Positions 24,300 through 31,636 of a stretch of DNA of 35,048 nucleotides are shown piece by piece (position 1 is the first letter of the stretch; every line of letters begins with the position of its first letter). The notes under the pieces were generated by a model. It did not search any database and had not been told where the DNA came from. It saw only the letters and a list, made by a program, of their open reading frames with translations. Source of the DNA: VBCK01 sp036270655 (lineage in GTDB: Bacteria > Pseudomonadota > Gammaproteobacteria > Burkholderiales > Burkholderiaceae_F). Location of the stretch: the NCBI GenBank assembly GCA_036270655.1, contig DATBCD010000095.1, positions 1 to 35,048 on the forward strand. The letters are read 5' to 3'. A program made the translations under genes and the position numbers.

Positions 24300-27200
24300 T
24301 TACGAAACGGTGTGCCTTAAGCGGGATTCGCGGGTTCGGGTCATGTGCGCGCGCAACGCGGCACCGGTCGGTGAATCGCAACGGGCGATCCGGTCGGGAA
24401 TGTCCTGCGCGATCAATCGCCCGCCGCCGCTTCCACCCTCCGGGCCAAGGTCGATGATCCAATCGGCGTCGACGATGATGTCCAGATTGTGCTCAATGAT
24501 GACTACCGTGTGACCGGCATCGACCAACCGGTGGAGCACGGCCAGCAACTGCTCGATGTCGGCCATCGAGAGGCCGACCGTCGGCTCGTCGAGCACGTAG
24601 AGCGTGGAGCCGGCGATGTCGGCGGTGCGGGCGCGCGCCAGCTCGGTCACCAGTTTGATCCGCTGGGCTTCGCCGCCGGAAAGCGTGGGCGAAGCCTGAC
24701 CCAGCGTCAGATAACCCAGGCCGACGTCGCGCAACAGTCCCAGAGGGTGAGCGATGGCCGGCGTCGATGCGAAGAATTCCACCGCCTCGTCCACCTGCAT
24801 CGCCAGTACGTCGCCGATGGTCCGGTCCCGCCAGCGCACCTCCAGCGTGGCTCGATCGAACCGGCTTCCGCCGCAGACATCGCAGACGACTTTCACGTCG
24901 GGCAGGAAATTCATCTCGATCGTGCGCAGACCCTGTCCCTCGCAGGCCGCGCAGCGCCCGCCCGCGGTGTTGAATGAGAAGCGGCCGGGACCGTAACCGC
25001 GTATCCGCGCTTCACCGGTGTCGGCGAAGCGTTTGCGGATCGCATCCCAGAACCCGACGTACGTGGCCGGGCACGAGCGCGGCGTTTTTCCGATCGGCGT
25101 CTGATCCACCTCGAGCACCCGTGCCACCTGCGCCCAGCCGTCGATTCGCGCGCAACCTTTCCATTCGAGCTCGACTACCCTCTCCCCCGCCCCCTCTCCC
25201 ACTGGCGTGGGAGAGGAGAGCCTCTGAGAGAGGAGCCTCTTTCTCCCCTTGACGCCTGCTGCCGGGCGGTCCTTCTCCCCTCTCCCGCTTGCGGGAGAGG
25301 GGCCGGGGGAGAGGGCGCGCGGCCGTGATCCGCGCTCGGACAGCACCGCCCGCAAATTGCTCAGCAACACATCGCGCGCCAACGTCGACTTGCCGCTTCC
25401 CGACACGCCAGTCACTACGCTCAGCCGCGCCAGCGGGATGTCGGCATCGATGGCGCGCAGGTTATGCAGGTTCGCGGCCCGGATCGTCAGGCGCGCTGCG
25501 TCGTCCGTTATCGGGTGGCGCGGCGGGCCATTGCGGCGCCGCGGCTCGCGCAGGTAGCGGCCGGTGACCGATTGCGGGTTACCGATGATGTCCTCGATCG
25601 TTCCCTGCGCCACCACGCGGCCTCCGCGGCTGCCGGCACCGGGGCCCATGTCGATCAGGTGATCGGCCGCGCGGATCGTCTCCTCGTCGTGCTCCACGAC
25701 CACCAGCGAGTTGCCGCGCTCGCGCAGCTTCGACAGCGCCGACAGCAGGATCCGGTTGTCGCGCGCGTGCAGCCCGATGGTCGGCTCGTCCAGCACGTAG
25801 CACACGCCCTGCAGATTGGATCCCAGTTGCGCGGCCAGCCGGATCCGCTGCGCTTCGCCGCCCGACAGCGTGGGTGCGGCGCGGTCCAGCGCGAGATAGC
25901 CCAAGCCAACCTCGAGCAGGAAGTCGAGGCGCCCGCGGATCTCGGTCACGATGTCCCGCGCGATCGCCAGCTGCCGGCCCGACAGCTGCATCCCGTCCAG
26001 CCAGGACCGCGCGTCGGCCACCGTCATTGCGCCGACCTGCGCGATGCTGCGCGCCTCGAAGCGCACTGCCAGCGCGACCCGGTTCAGTCGCTGTCCGACG
26101 CAGGTCGGGCAGGGCGACTCTTCGCCTTCATACCAGTCGTTCCAGCCGATCTCCTCGCCGCTGTCCTCGGCGCTGAAGCCGGCCAGTCGAAGGCCGGTGC
26201 CGAAGCAGTCCGGGCACCAGCCGTGCTTGGAGTTGTACGAGAACAGGCGCGGGTCCGGCTCGGGAAAAGCCTGGCCGCAGGACGGGCAGGTGCGATGAAT
26301 CGAGAACAGCCGATGCTCCAGGTCAGTGACCTGCCGGCCCTGCAGCGCGCTCCTGAGCCGATCCAGCGGCCACAGGACCTGCACCACGCCGTGCCCGAGC
26401 TCGAGCGCGCGCTCCACCAGCGCCCTCAGCTGCGGCTCGCTGTCCGGCCCGACCTGCAAGTCACCGAGGGGCAGCTCGATCGTGTGTTCGCGGAACCGGT
26501 CCAGGCGCGCCCACGGCGAGGTTGGGACGAACTGGCCGTCCACGCGCAGATGGGAGTGCCCCCGGCTGGCTGCCCACTTGGCGAGCTCGGTGTAGTAGCC
26601 CTTGCGGTGGATGACCAGCGGCGCCAGCACGCCGATGTGCATGCCGCGCAGGCTTTGCCCGATCTGCGCCACGATCGAGTCGAATGACAGCGGAGTGACC
26701 GGTATATTGCAGTCGGGGCAGTGCTGCACGCCGAGCTTGACGAACAGCAGCCGAAGGAAATGGTGTACTTCGGTCTGCGTGGCCACCGTGCTCTTGCGGC
26801 CGCCGCGGCTGACCCGCTGCTCGATCGCCACGGTTGGCGCGATGCCGTAGATGGCATCGACATCGGGCCGTCCGGCCGGCTGCACGATCGATCGGGCGTA
26901 CGCGTTCAGCGATTCCAGGTACCGGCGCTGGCCTTCGTTGAACAGAATATCGAACGCCAGCGTCGACTTGCCGCTGCCCGAGACGCCCGTGATCACCGTG
27001 AAAGCGTCGCGCGGAATGGCCACGTCGATGCCTTTCAGGTTGTGCTCGCGGGCGTTGCGGATCTCGATCAGACCGTTGGTTGGCGCGCGCGGCTCTTCTG
27101 CATGCACCCTCTCCCCCGGCCCCTCTCCCGCGAGCGGGAGAGGGGAGTACAAGTCCCTCTCTCCCACCGGCGTCGCAGGCGCCACCCGCGGCGCCTCCCT

Positions 27201-29612
27201 CCCTCTCTCGCTTCCCGGAGATAGGCTCAGCACTTCCTCCCCATTCTCGCTTGCCGGAGAAACGGTCAGCGCTTCCTCCCCTCTCCCGCTCTCGTTGCCT
27301 TGGCTGGGGGAGAGGGTGGCCTCATACTCGCGCAGTGCCTTTCCGGTGTGCGAGGTCGGATGGGCTGCGATCGAGGTCGGATTGCCTTCGGCCACGATCA
27401 TGCCGCCGCCTTCGCCGCCTTCCGGTCCCAGGTCGATGATCCAGTCGGCCGCCCGGATCACGTCCAGGTTGTGCTCGATCAGGATCAGCGAGTGGCCGCA
27501 ATCGATCAGCCGGCGCAGCGCCCGCATCAGCCTGGCGATGTCGTCGAAGTGCAATCCGGTGGTCGGCTCGTCGAACAGCATCAGCGAGCCCTTGACGGCC
27601 AGCCGCGCGCCATGGGCCGGCACCGGCTCCGCGCGCGCCAGGAAGCCGGCGATCTTCAGCCGCTGCGCCTCGCCACCCGACAGCGTCGGAACCGGCTGAC
27701 CCAGCCGAACGTACTCGAGGCCGACCTCGGCCAGCGGCGCGAGAGCCCGCACGACCTCCGCGTCGTCGTCGAACCGCTGCAGCGCCTCCGAGACGGTCAG
27801 ATCGAGCGTGTCGGCGATCGACAGCGCCCGGCCGTGGCGCGTCAGCGTCACCTCGAGTACTTCCGGACGAAAGCGCCGGCCGTCGCAATCGGGGCAGCGC
27901 AGGTAGACGTCGGACAGGAACTGCATTTCGACATGCTCATAGCCGTTGCCCCCGCAGGTCGGACAGCGGCCGGTGCCGGCGTTGAAGCTGAACGTGCCGG
28001 CCGAGTAACCGCGCTCGAGCGCCATCGGCGAGCGCGCGAACAGGCGGCGGATCGCATCGAATGCACCGACGTAACTGGCCGGGTTGGAGCGCGTGGTCTT
28101 GCCGATCGGCGACTGGTCCACCAGCGCCACGTCCGCAATCCAGTCGGCTCCTAGGCAGCGGTCGTGCAGGCCGGGCGCCTCGGCCGGCTTGCCCTTGGCC
28201 TTGCGCAGCGCCGGGTACAGCACGTTCTGCACGAGCGTCGACTTGCCCGACCCCGATACACCGGTGACCACCACCAGCCGATTCAGCGGGAACTGCACGT
28301 CAATGCCCTTCAGGTTGTGTTCGCGCACTGCCTGCAGCACGACCCTGGCTGCGCCCGGTTCCATCGCACGCGCGCTCGGAACTTCGACCTGGCGCCTGCC
28401 CGACACGTACTGTCCGGTCAGCGTCGAAGACCGGCACAGCGCCGCTGGCGGGCCTTCGAAGACGACCTGGCCGCCGCGTTCCCCCGGACCTGGCCCCATG
28501 TCCAGCACGCGATCGGCCGCCAGCATCACCTGGGGATCGTGTTCGACCACCACCAGCGAATTGCCGGCGCTGCGAAGACGCCGCATCACGCCGATCACGC
28601 GGTGCATGTCGCGCGGGTGCAGCCCGATCGAGGGCTCGTCGAGCACGAACAGCGTGTTCACCAGCGAAGTGCCCAACGCTGTGGTCAGATTGATCCGTTG
28701 AACTTCGCCGCCGGACAGGGTGCGGCTTTGCCGGTCCAGCGTCAGATAACCCAGGCCCACCTCGCAGAGGAAACGCAGCCGCGCGCGAATCTCCTTCAGC
28801 AGTAGCTCGATCGCCTGGCCAAGCGCTCCGCTGGCGCGCGCCCGATCGAAGAATTCCCGCAGACGGTCCAGCGGCAGCAGCATCAGCTGCTGGATCGTCT
28901 GCCCCTCGAATCGCCATAGCAGCGCGTCCGGTTGCAGCCGGCTGCCGCCGCAGGCGGTGCACGGCGTGTAGCTGCGGTAGCGCGACAGCAGCACCCGGAT
29001 GTGCATCTTGTACGCCTTGGACTCGAGCCACTCGAAGTAACGGCGGATGCCGTACCACTGGGTCTGCCACTTGCCGCGCCAGGCCGGATCGCCGTCGATC
29101 ACCCAGAGCCGCTCGCGCTCGCTCAGCGACTTCCAGGCCACGTCCAGCGCGACATCGAAGCGAGGCGCGTACTTTTCCAGATCGCGCTGGCACTCCTTGA
29201 AGCTCTCGGTCTGCCAGGGCTTGACGGCGCCGCCGCGCAGCGTCTTGCCCGGGTCCGGGATCACCAGGTCCAGGTCGATGCCGATCACGCGCCCGAACCC
29301 GCGGCAGGTCGGACAGGCCCCCAGCGGCGAATTGAACGAAAACGCGCTGGGCACCGGATCCGAATAGTGGATGTCGCAGTCGGGGCAGTGCAGGTCCGAT
29401 GAAAAACGCCACAGCGCCTCGTCGGAATCTCTGCTTCGAGCTTGCACCCTCTCCCCTGTCCCCTCTCCCCCTGGCGTGGGCGAGGAGAACCCTTGCTCTC
29501 TTGTCCCGCTTGCGGCAGAGGGGAACTCTTGCTCCCCTCTCCCGCTTGTGGCAGAGGGGAAGTCTTGCTCCCCTCTCCCGCTTGCGGGAGAGGGGCCGAG
29601 GGAGAGGGTCAC
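24300..29612 (-). CDS. Double UvrA-like ABC ATPase (UvrA2 family), 5'-truncated
   Basis: An open frame of 1770 codons holding two UvrA-like units in tandem. Unit A has a CxxC zinc pair (HCPDCDIHY, GACPTCRG), signature LSGGEVQR (~298) and Walker B, then Walker A GVSGSGKST (~448) and signature LSGGEAQR (~641). Unit B has Walker A (~875), signature (~1247), Walker A (~1400) and signature (~1641). Four signatures but only three Walker A motifs are present. The first ATPase half, about 250 residues by comparison with family proteins I recall, is missing. The frame instead opens with a GTG inside palindromic element E3, so no credible start exists. Elements E1 and E2 are translated inside it. The rest has no frameshift, so the truncation is recent or the remainder is still used. 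Intact relatives are linked to DNA damage recognition by homology only. A pseudogene label is equally defensible. Confidence 0.82.
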   Translation of the reverse strand: MTLSLGPSPASGRGEQDFPSATSGRGEQEFPSAASGTREQGFSSPTPGGEGTGERVQARSRDSDEALWRFSSDLHCPDCDIHYSDPVPSAFSFNSPLGACPTCRGFGRVIGIDLDLVIPDPGKTLRGGAVKPWQTESFKECQRDLEKYAPRFDVALDVAWKSLSERERLWVIDGDPAWRGKWQTQWYGIRRYFEWLESKAYKMHIRVLLSRYRSYTPCTACGGSRLQPDALLWRFEGQTIQQLMLLPLDRLREFFDRARASGALGQAIELLLKEIRARLRFLCEVGLGYLTLDRQSRTLSGGEVQRINLTTALGTSLVNTLFVLDEPSIGLHPRDMHRVIGVMRRLRSAGNSLVVVEHDPQVMLAADRVLDMGPGPGERGGQVVFEGPPAALCRSSTLTGQYVSGRRQVEVPSARAMEPGAARVVLQAVREHNLKGIDVQFPLNRLVVVTGVSGSGKSTLVQNVLYPALRKAKGKPAEAPGLHDRCLGADWIADVALVDQSPIGKTTRSNPASYVGAFDAIRRLFARSPMALERGYSAGTFSFNAGTGRCPTCGGNGYEHVEMQFLSDVYLRCPDCDGRRFRPEVLEVTLTRHGRALSIADTLDLTVSEALQRFDDDAEVVRALAPLAEVGLEYVRLGQPVPTLSGGEAQRLKIAGFLARAEPVPAHGARLAVKGSLMLFDEPTTGLHFDDIARLMRALRRLIDCGHSLILIEHNLDVIRAADWIIDLGPEGGEGGGMIVAEGNPTSIAAHPTSHTGKALREYEATLSPSQGNESGRGEEALTVSPASENGEEVLSLSPGSERGREAPRVAPATPVGERDLYSPLPLAGEGPGERVHAEEPRAPTNGLIEIRNAREHNLKGIDVAIPRDAFTVITGVSGSGKSTLAFDILFNEGQRRYLESLNAYARSIVQPAGRPDVDAIYGIAPTVAIEQRVSRGGRKSTVATQTEVHHFLRLLFVKLGVQHCPDCNIPVTPLSFDSIVAQIGQSLRGMHIGVLAPLVIHRKGYYTELAKWAASRGHSHLRVDGQFVPTSPWARLDRFREHTIELPLGDLQVGPDSEPQLRALVERALELGHGVVQVLWPLDRLRSALQGRQVTDLEHRLFSIHRTCPSCGQAFPEPDPRLFSYNSKHGWCPDCFGTGLRLAGFSAEDSGEEIGWNDWYEGEESPCPTCVGQRLNRVALAVRFEARSIAQVGAMTVADARSWLDGMQLSGRQLAIARDIVTEIRGRLDFLLEVGLGYLALDRAAPTLSGGEAQRIRLAAQLGSNLQGVCYVLDEPTIGLHARDNRILLSALSKLRERGNSLVVVEHDEETIRAADHLIDMGPGAGSRGGRVVAQGTIEDIIGNPQSVTGRYLREPRRRNGPPRHPITDDAARLTIRAANLHNLRAIDADIPLARLSVVTGVSGSGKSTLARDVLLSNLRAVLSERGSRPRALSPGPSPASGRGEKDRPAAGVKGRKRLLSQRLSSPTPVGEGAGERVVELEWKGCARIDGWAQVARVLEVDQTPIGKTPRSCPATYVGFWDAIRKRFADTGEARIRGYGPGRFSFNTAGGRCAACEGQGLRTIEMNFLPDVKVVCDVCGGSRFDRATLEVRWRDRTIGDVLAMQVDEAVEFFASTPAIAHPLGLLRDVGLGYLTLGQASPTLSGGEAQRIKLVTELARARTADIAGSTLYVLDEPTVGLSMADIEQLLAVLHRLVDAGHTVVIIEHNLDIIVDADWIIDLGPEGGSGGGRLIAQDIPDRIARCDSPTGAALRAHMTRTRESRLRHTVS
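25177..25315. repeat. Palindromic element inside the uvrA-like gene (E1)
   Basis: It runs from ACCCTCTCCCCCGCCCC to GGGGCCGGGGGAGAGGG, inverted ends about 139 nt apart, with a near-perfect palindrome CTCTCCCGCTTGCGGGAGAG before the right end. On the gene strand it is read in frame as about 47 residues beginning ALSPGPSPASGRGE and ending VGEGAGERV. It lies in the last ATPase half, between the Walker A segment and DQTPIGKTPRS. Confidence 0.88.
27106..27317. repeat. Palindromic element between the two UvrA units (E2)
   Basis: The left end ACCCTCTCCCCCGGCCCC leads into a perfect palindrome (CTCTCCCGCGAGCGGGAGAG). The right end is GGCTGGGGGAGAGGGT. The core holds degenerate repeats of the same hairpin. 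It is read in frame as about 70 residues, from TLSPSQGNESGRGE to LAGEGPGERV, exactly in the linker joining unit A and unit B. Confidence 0.88.
29446..29609. repeat. Palindromic element at the cut end of the uvrA-like gene (E3), with 36-bp tandem units
   Basis: It has inverted ends ACCCTCTCCCCTGTCCCC and GGGGCCGAGGGAGAGGGT. Inside, three tandem copies of a 36-bp unit start at 29492, 29528 and 29564, each with CTTGCTC then CCCGCTTG. On the minus strand each unit encodes 12 residues (EQDFPSATSGRG type). UvrA homology stops at its left border, and unrelated sequence begins at its right border. Confidence 0.88.
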
Positions 29613-29683
29613 TGCTATCTCCGGTGTTGTTGGTCAGCACGACCCGGATCGACGATCGCGGCACGACGCGGACGGCGATCGGT

Positions 29684-30079
29684 ATGCGATCAAGGTCACT
29701 ACAGCAGTTCGCGCGCACACTGCGCGCCGAGTCGACCGACGCCGAGAGACGCCTCTGGTATCACCTAAGGGCCCATCGCACGACTGGGATGAAGTTTCGT
29801 CGGCAACACCCGATTGGGCGCTATGTTGTCGACTTCGTCTGCATGGAACGCCGCCTGATCATCGAAGTCGACGGCGGGCAGCATCAGGCAAACGTCGAGC
29901 ATGACCAACTACGCGACCAGATGCTGCAGTCACGAGGCTTTCTGGTGCTCCGCTTCTGGGACGACGACGTACTGCGGAGGACGAAGGACGTACTCGAGAA
30001 GATTTACGAGGTTGCGCAGCAGCGAAGACCCTCTCCCCCGGCCCCTCTCCCGCAAGCGGGAGAGGGGAGCAAGACCTGA
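29684..30079 (+). CDS. DUF559 family PD-(D/E)XK nuclease-like protein
   Basis: 131 residues from the ATG at 29684; the open frame continues upstream through E3, but homology begins here. AESTDAERRLWYHLR, MKFRRQHPIGRYVVDFVC, then LIIEVDGGQHQ and FLVLRFWDDDVL are the DUF559 hallmarks. Asp50, Glu61 and Asp63 with Gln66-His67 form the Vsr/PD-(D/E)XK-like active site and are all intact, so the protein should bind and possibly nick DNA. The domain ends near residue 114. Residues 115-131 (RPSPPAPLPQAGEGSKT) are encoded by palindromic element E6. The gene is alone, with E3 74 nt before it and E6 overlapping its end. Its role is unknown to me. Confidence 0.87.
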   Translation: MRSRSLQQFARTLRAESTDAERRLWYHLRAHRTTGMKFRRQHPIGRYVVDFVCMERRLIIEVDGGQHQANVEHDQLRDQMLQSRGFLVLRFWDDDVLRRTKDVLEKIYEVAQQRRPSPPAPLPQAGEGSKT

Positions 30080-30418
30080 TCGGGCTGAAGGTCCCCTCTC
30101 CCGCAAGCGACAGAGGGGAGCCAAGACCTGATCTGGCTGAAGGTCCTCTCTCCCGCAAGCGACAGAGGGGAGCCAAGACCTGATCTGGCTGAGGGTCCTC
30201 TCTCCCGCAAGCGACAGAGGGGAGCCAAGACCTGATCTGTCCCGCAAGCGGCAGAGAGGGAAGCAACACCTGATCTGTGGCTGGGGGTCCCTTCTCCCGC
30301 TTGCGGGAGAAGGACAGGATGAGGGTGCCAGCGCACTGCCCTCTCCCCCGACCCCTCTCCTGCGAGCGGGGAGAGAAGTGCCCGGCCCCCCTCCCGCGTG
30401 CGGGGGAGAGAGAGAGAA
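30028..30418. repeat. Palindromic element cluster with 52-bp tandem array (E6)
   Basis: It starts ACCCTCTCCCCCGGCCCC with a perfect palindrome (CTCTCCCGCAAGCGGGAGAG). Five tandem copies of a 51-52-bp unit start at 30045, 30096, 30148, 30200 and 30237 (the last period is 37). Each has CTCTCCCGCAAGCG, then CAGAGGGGAGC and AAGACCTGATC. Two further hairpins follow (30290-30313 and near 30385-30408). It fills the gap between the convergent DUF559 and dnaJ genes and ends 5 nt before the dnaJ stop. Confidence 0.9.
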
Positions 30419-30422
30419 GTGA

Positions 30423-31553
30423 TTACTCGGTGGCGAAGAAGCCCTTCATCCGCTCCATGAACGAGCGTGCCTGGGGCGAGTGCTTGGCGCCGCCGTCCTT
30501 CAGCGACTGATCCAGATCGCGCAGCAGCTTCTTCTGTTTTTCCGTCAGGCGCACCGGGATCTCCACCTTGATGTGGCAGAACAGGTCGCCCGGATAGCTC
30601 GAGCGCACCCCCTTGATCCCCTTGCCGCGCAGCCGGAACGTCTTGCCGCTCTGGGTTCCCTCCGGAATCGCGATGCTGACTTTCTCGCTCAGCGTCGCCA
30701 CTTCCAGCTCGCCGCCCAGGGCGGCGGTCGCCACCGAGACCGGCACCTCGCAGTGCAGGTCGTCGCCGTCGCGCTGGAACACGTCGTGCTGCTTGAGCCG
30801 GATTTCGACATACAGGTCGCCCGCCGGGCCGCCGTTCATTCCAGGCTCGCCCTTGCCGGCCAGGCGAATCCGCTGACCCTCGTCGATTCCGGCCGGGATG
30901 CTGACTTCGAGCACCTTGTTGCGCTTCACGCGCCCGTCCCCGTGGCAGGTCGTGCACGGATCGGGAATCACGCGCCCGCTGCCGTGGCAGGTCGGGCAGG
31001 TCTGCTGGATCGAGAAGAAACCCTGAGTCATCCGCACCGCGCCGGAGCCGCCGCAGGTGCCGCAGGTTTTCGGCTTGGTTCCCGGCCGGGCGCCGCTGCC
31101 TGCGCACGCCTCGCAGGGCTCCCAGGCCGGAATGCGGATGTCGGTGTTGAAGCCGCGGGCCGCGTGCTCCAGGGAGATTTCCATGTTGTAGCGCAGGTCC
31201 GCTCCGCGGAACGCGCCGCCGGGGCGCCCGCCGCGCGTGGTGCCACCGAAGATGTCGCCGAAGATGTCGCCGAAGGCCTCGGCGAAGCCACCCATGCCGG
31301 CACCGGCCGCGGCGCCGGCGTTCGGGTCGACCCCGGCGTGTCCGAAGCGGTCATAGGCCGCGCGCTTCTGGGGGTCCGACAGGGCCTCGTAGGCCTCCTT
31401 GGCCTCCTTGAACTTGTCTTCGCTCTTGTGCTTGTCGTCCGGATTACGGTCCGGATGGTGCTTCATCGCCAGCTTGCGATATGCCTTCTTGATCTCTTCC
31501 TCGGAGGCGTTCTTGGCGACGCCCAGGATTTCGTAGAAGTCTCGTTTCGGCAT
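30423..31553 (-). CDS. dnaJ: Chaperone protein DnaJ
   Basis: 376 residues. The J-domain (1-70) has His33-Pro34-Asp35, which triggers DnaK ATPase. A Gly/Phe-rich linker follows (about 75-115). The zinc region has all four CxxCxGxG motifs (CEACAGSG, CGTCGGSG, CPTCHGSG, CTTCHGDG), so this is a type I DnaJ. The C-terminal client-binding domains end HSPQARSFMERMKGFFATE. It delivers unfolded proteins to DnaK. It lies 83 nt after dnaK, across a strong hairpin that may lower its expression. Confidence 0.98.
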   Translation of the reverse strand: MPKRDFYEILGVAKNASEEEIKKAYRKLAMKHHPDRNPDDKHKSEDKFKEAKEAYEALSDPQKRAAYDRFGHAGVDPNAGAAAGAGMGGFAEAFGDIFGDIFGGTTRGGRPGGAFRGADLRYNMEISLEHAARGFNTDIRIPAWEPCEACAGSGARPGTKPKTCGTCGGSGAVRMTQGFFSIQQTCPTCHGSGRVIPDPCTTCHGDGRVKRNKVLEVSIPAGIDEGQRIRLAGKGEPGMNGGPAGDLYVEIRLKQHDVFQRDGDDLHCEVPVSVATAALGGELEVATLSEKVSIAIPEGTQSGKTFRLRGKGIKGVRSSYPGDLFCHIKVEIPVRLTEKQKKLLRDLDQSLKDGGAKHSPQARSFMERMKGFFATE

Positions 31554-31573
31554 ATTCCGTCAGACAAACCAAA

Positions 31574-31616
31574 GCGGTCCGCGGCGAGGCGGAATCGAAA
31601 CCGCGCCGCGGACCGC
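31574..31616 (-). terminator. Attenuator-like hairpin between dnaK and dnaJ
   Basis: A perfect 13-bp GC-rich inverted repeat (31604-31616 with 31574-31586, 17-nt loop). On the minus strand it is followed by the T-rich TTTGGTTTGT, and the dnaJ ATG comes about 20 nt after the stem. It looks like a partial intrinsic terminator, or an mRNA processing or stability element, that would reduce dnaJ relative to dnaK. Confidence 0.7.
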
Positions 31617-31636
31617 CAGACCCGGCATGGCGATAC

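Noticed and set aside
29399..29683. N-terminal extension of the DUF559 protein reading through E3
   Set aside because: The frame is open only because the element has few stops. It encodes repeat peptides (LSRLRERG type), and family homology starts at the ATG at 29684.
30045..30285. CRISPR-like array (regular palindromic repeats)
   Set aside because: The stretches between the palindromes are themselves identical from unit to unit, so there are no spacers; no cas genes are present. It is a plain tandem repeat.
29610..30420. Missing N-terminal part of the UvrA-like protein
   Set aside because: I looked on the minus strand between E3 and dnaJ for Walker A or family motifs in every frame and found only element-derived and shadow sequence.
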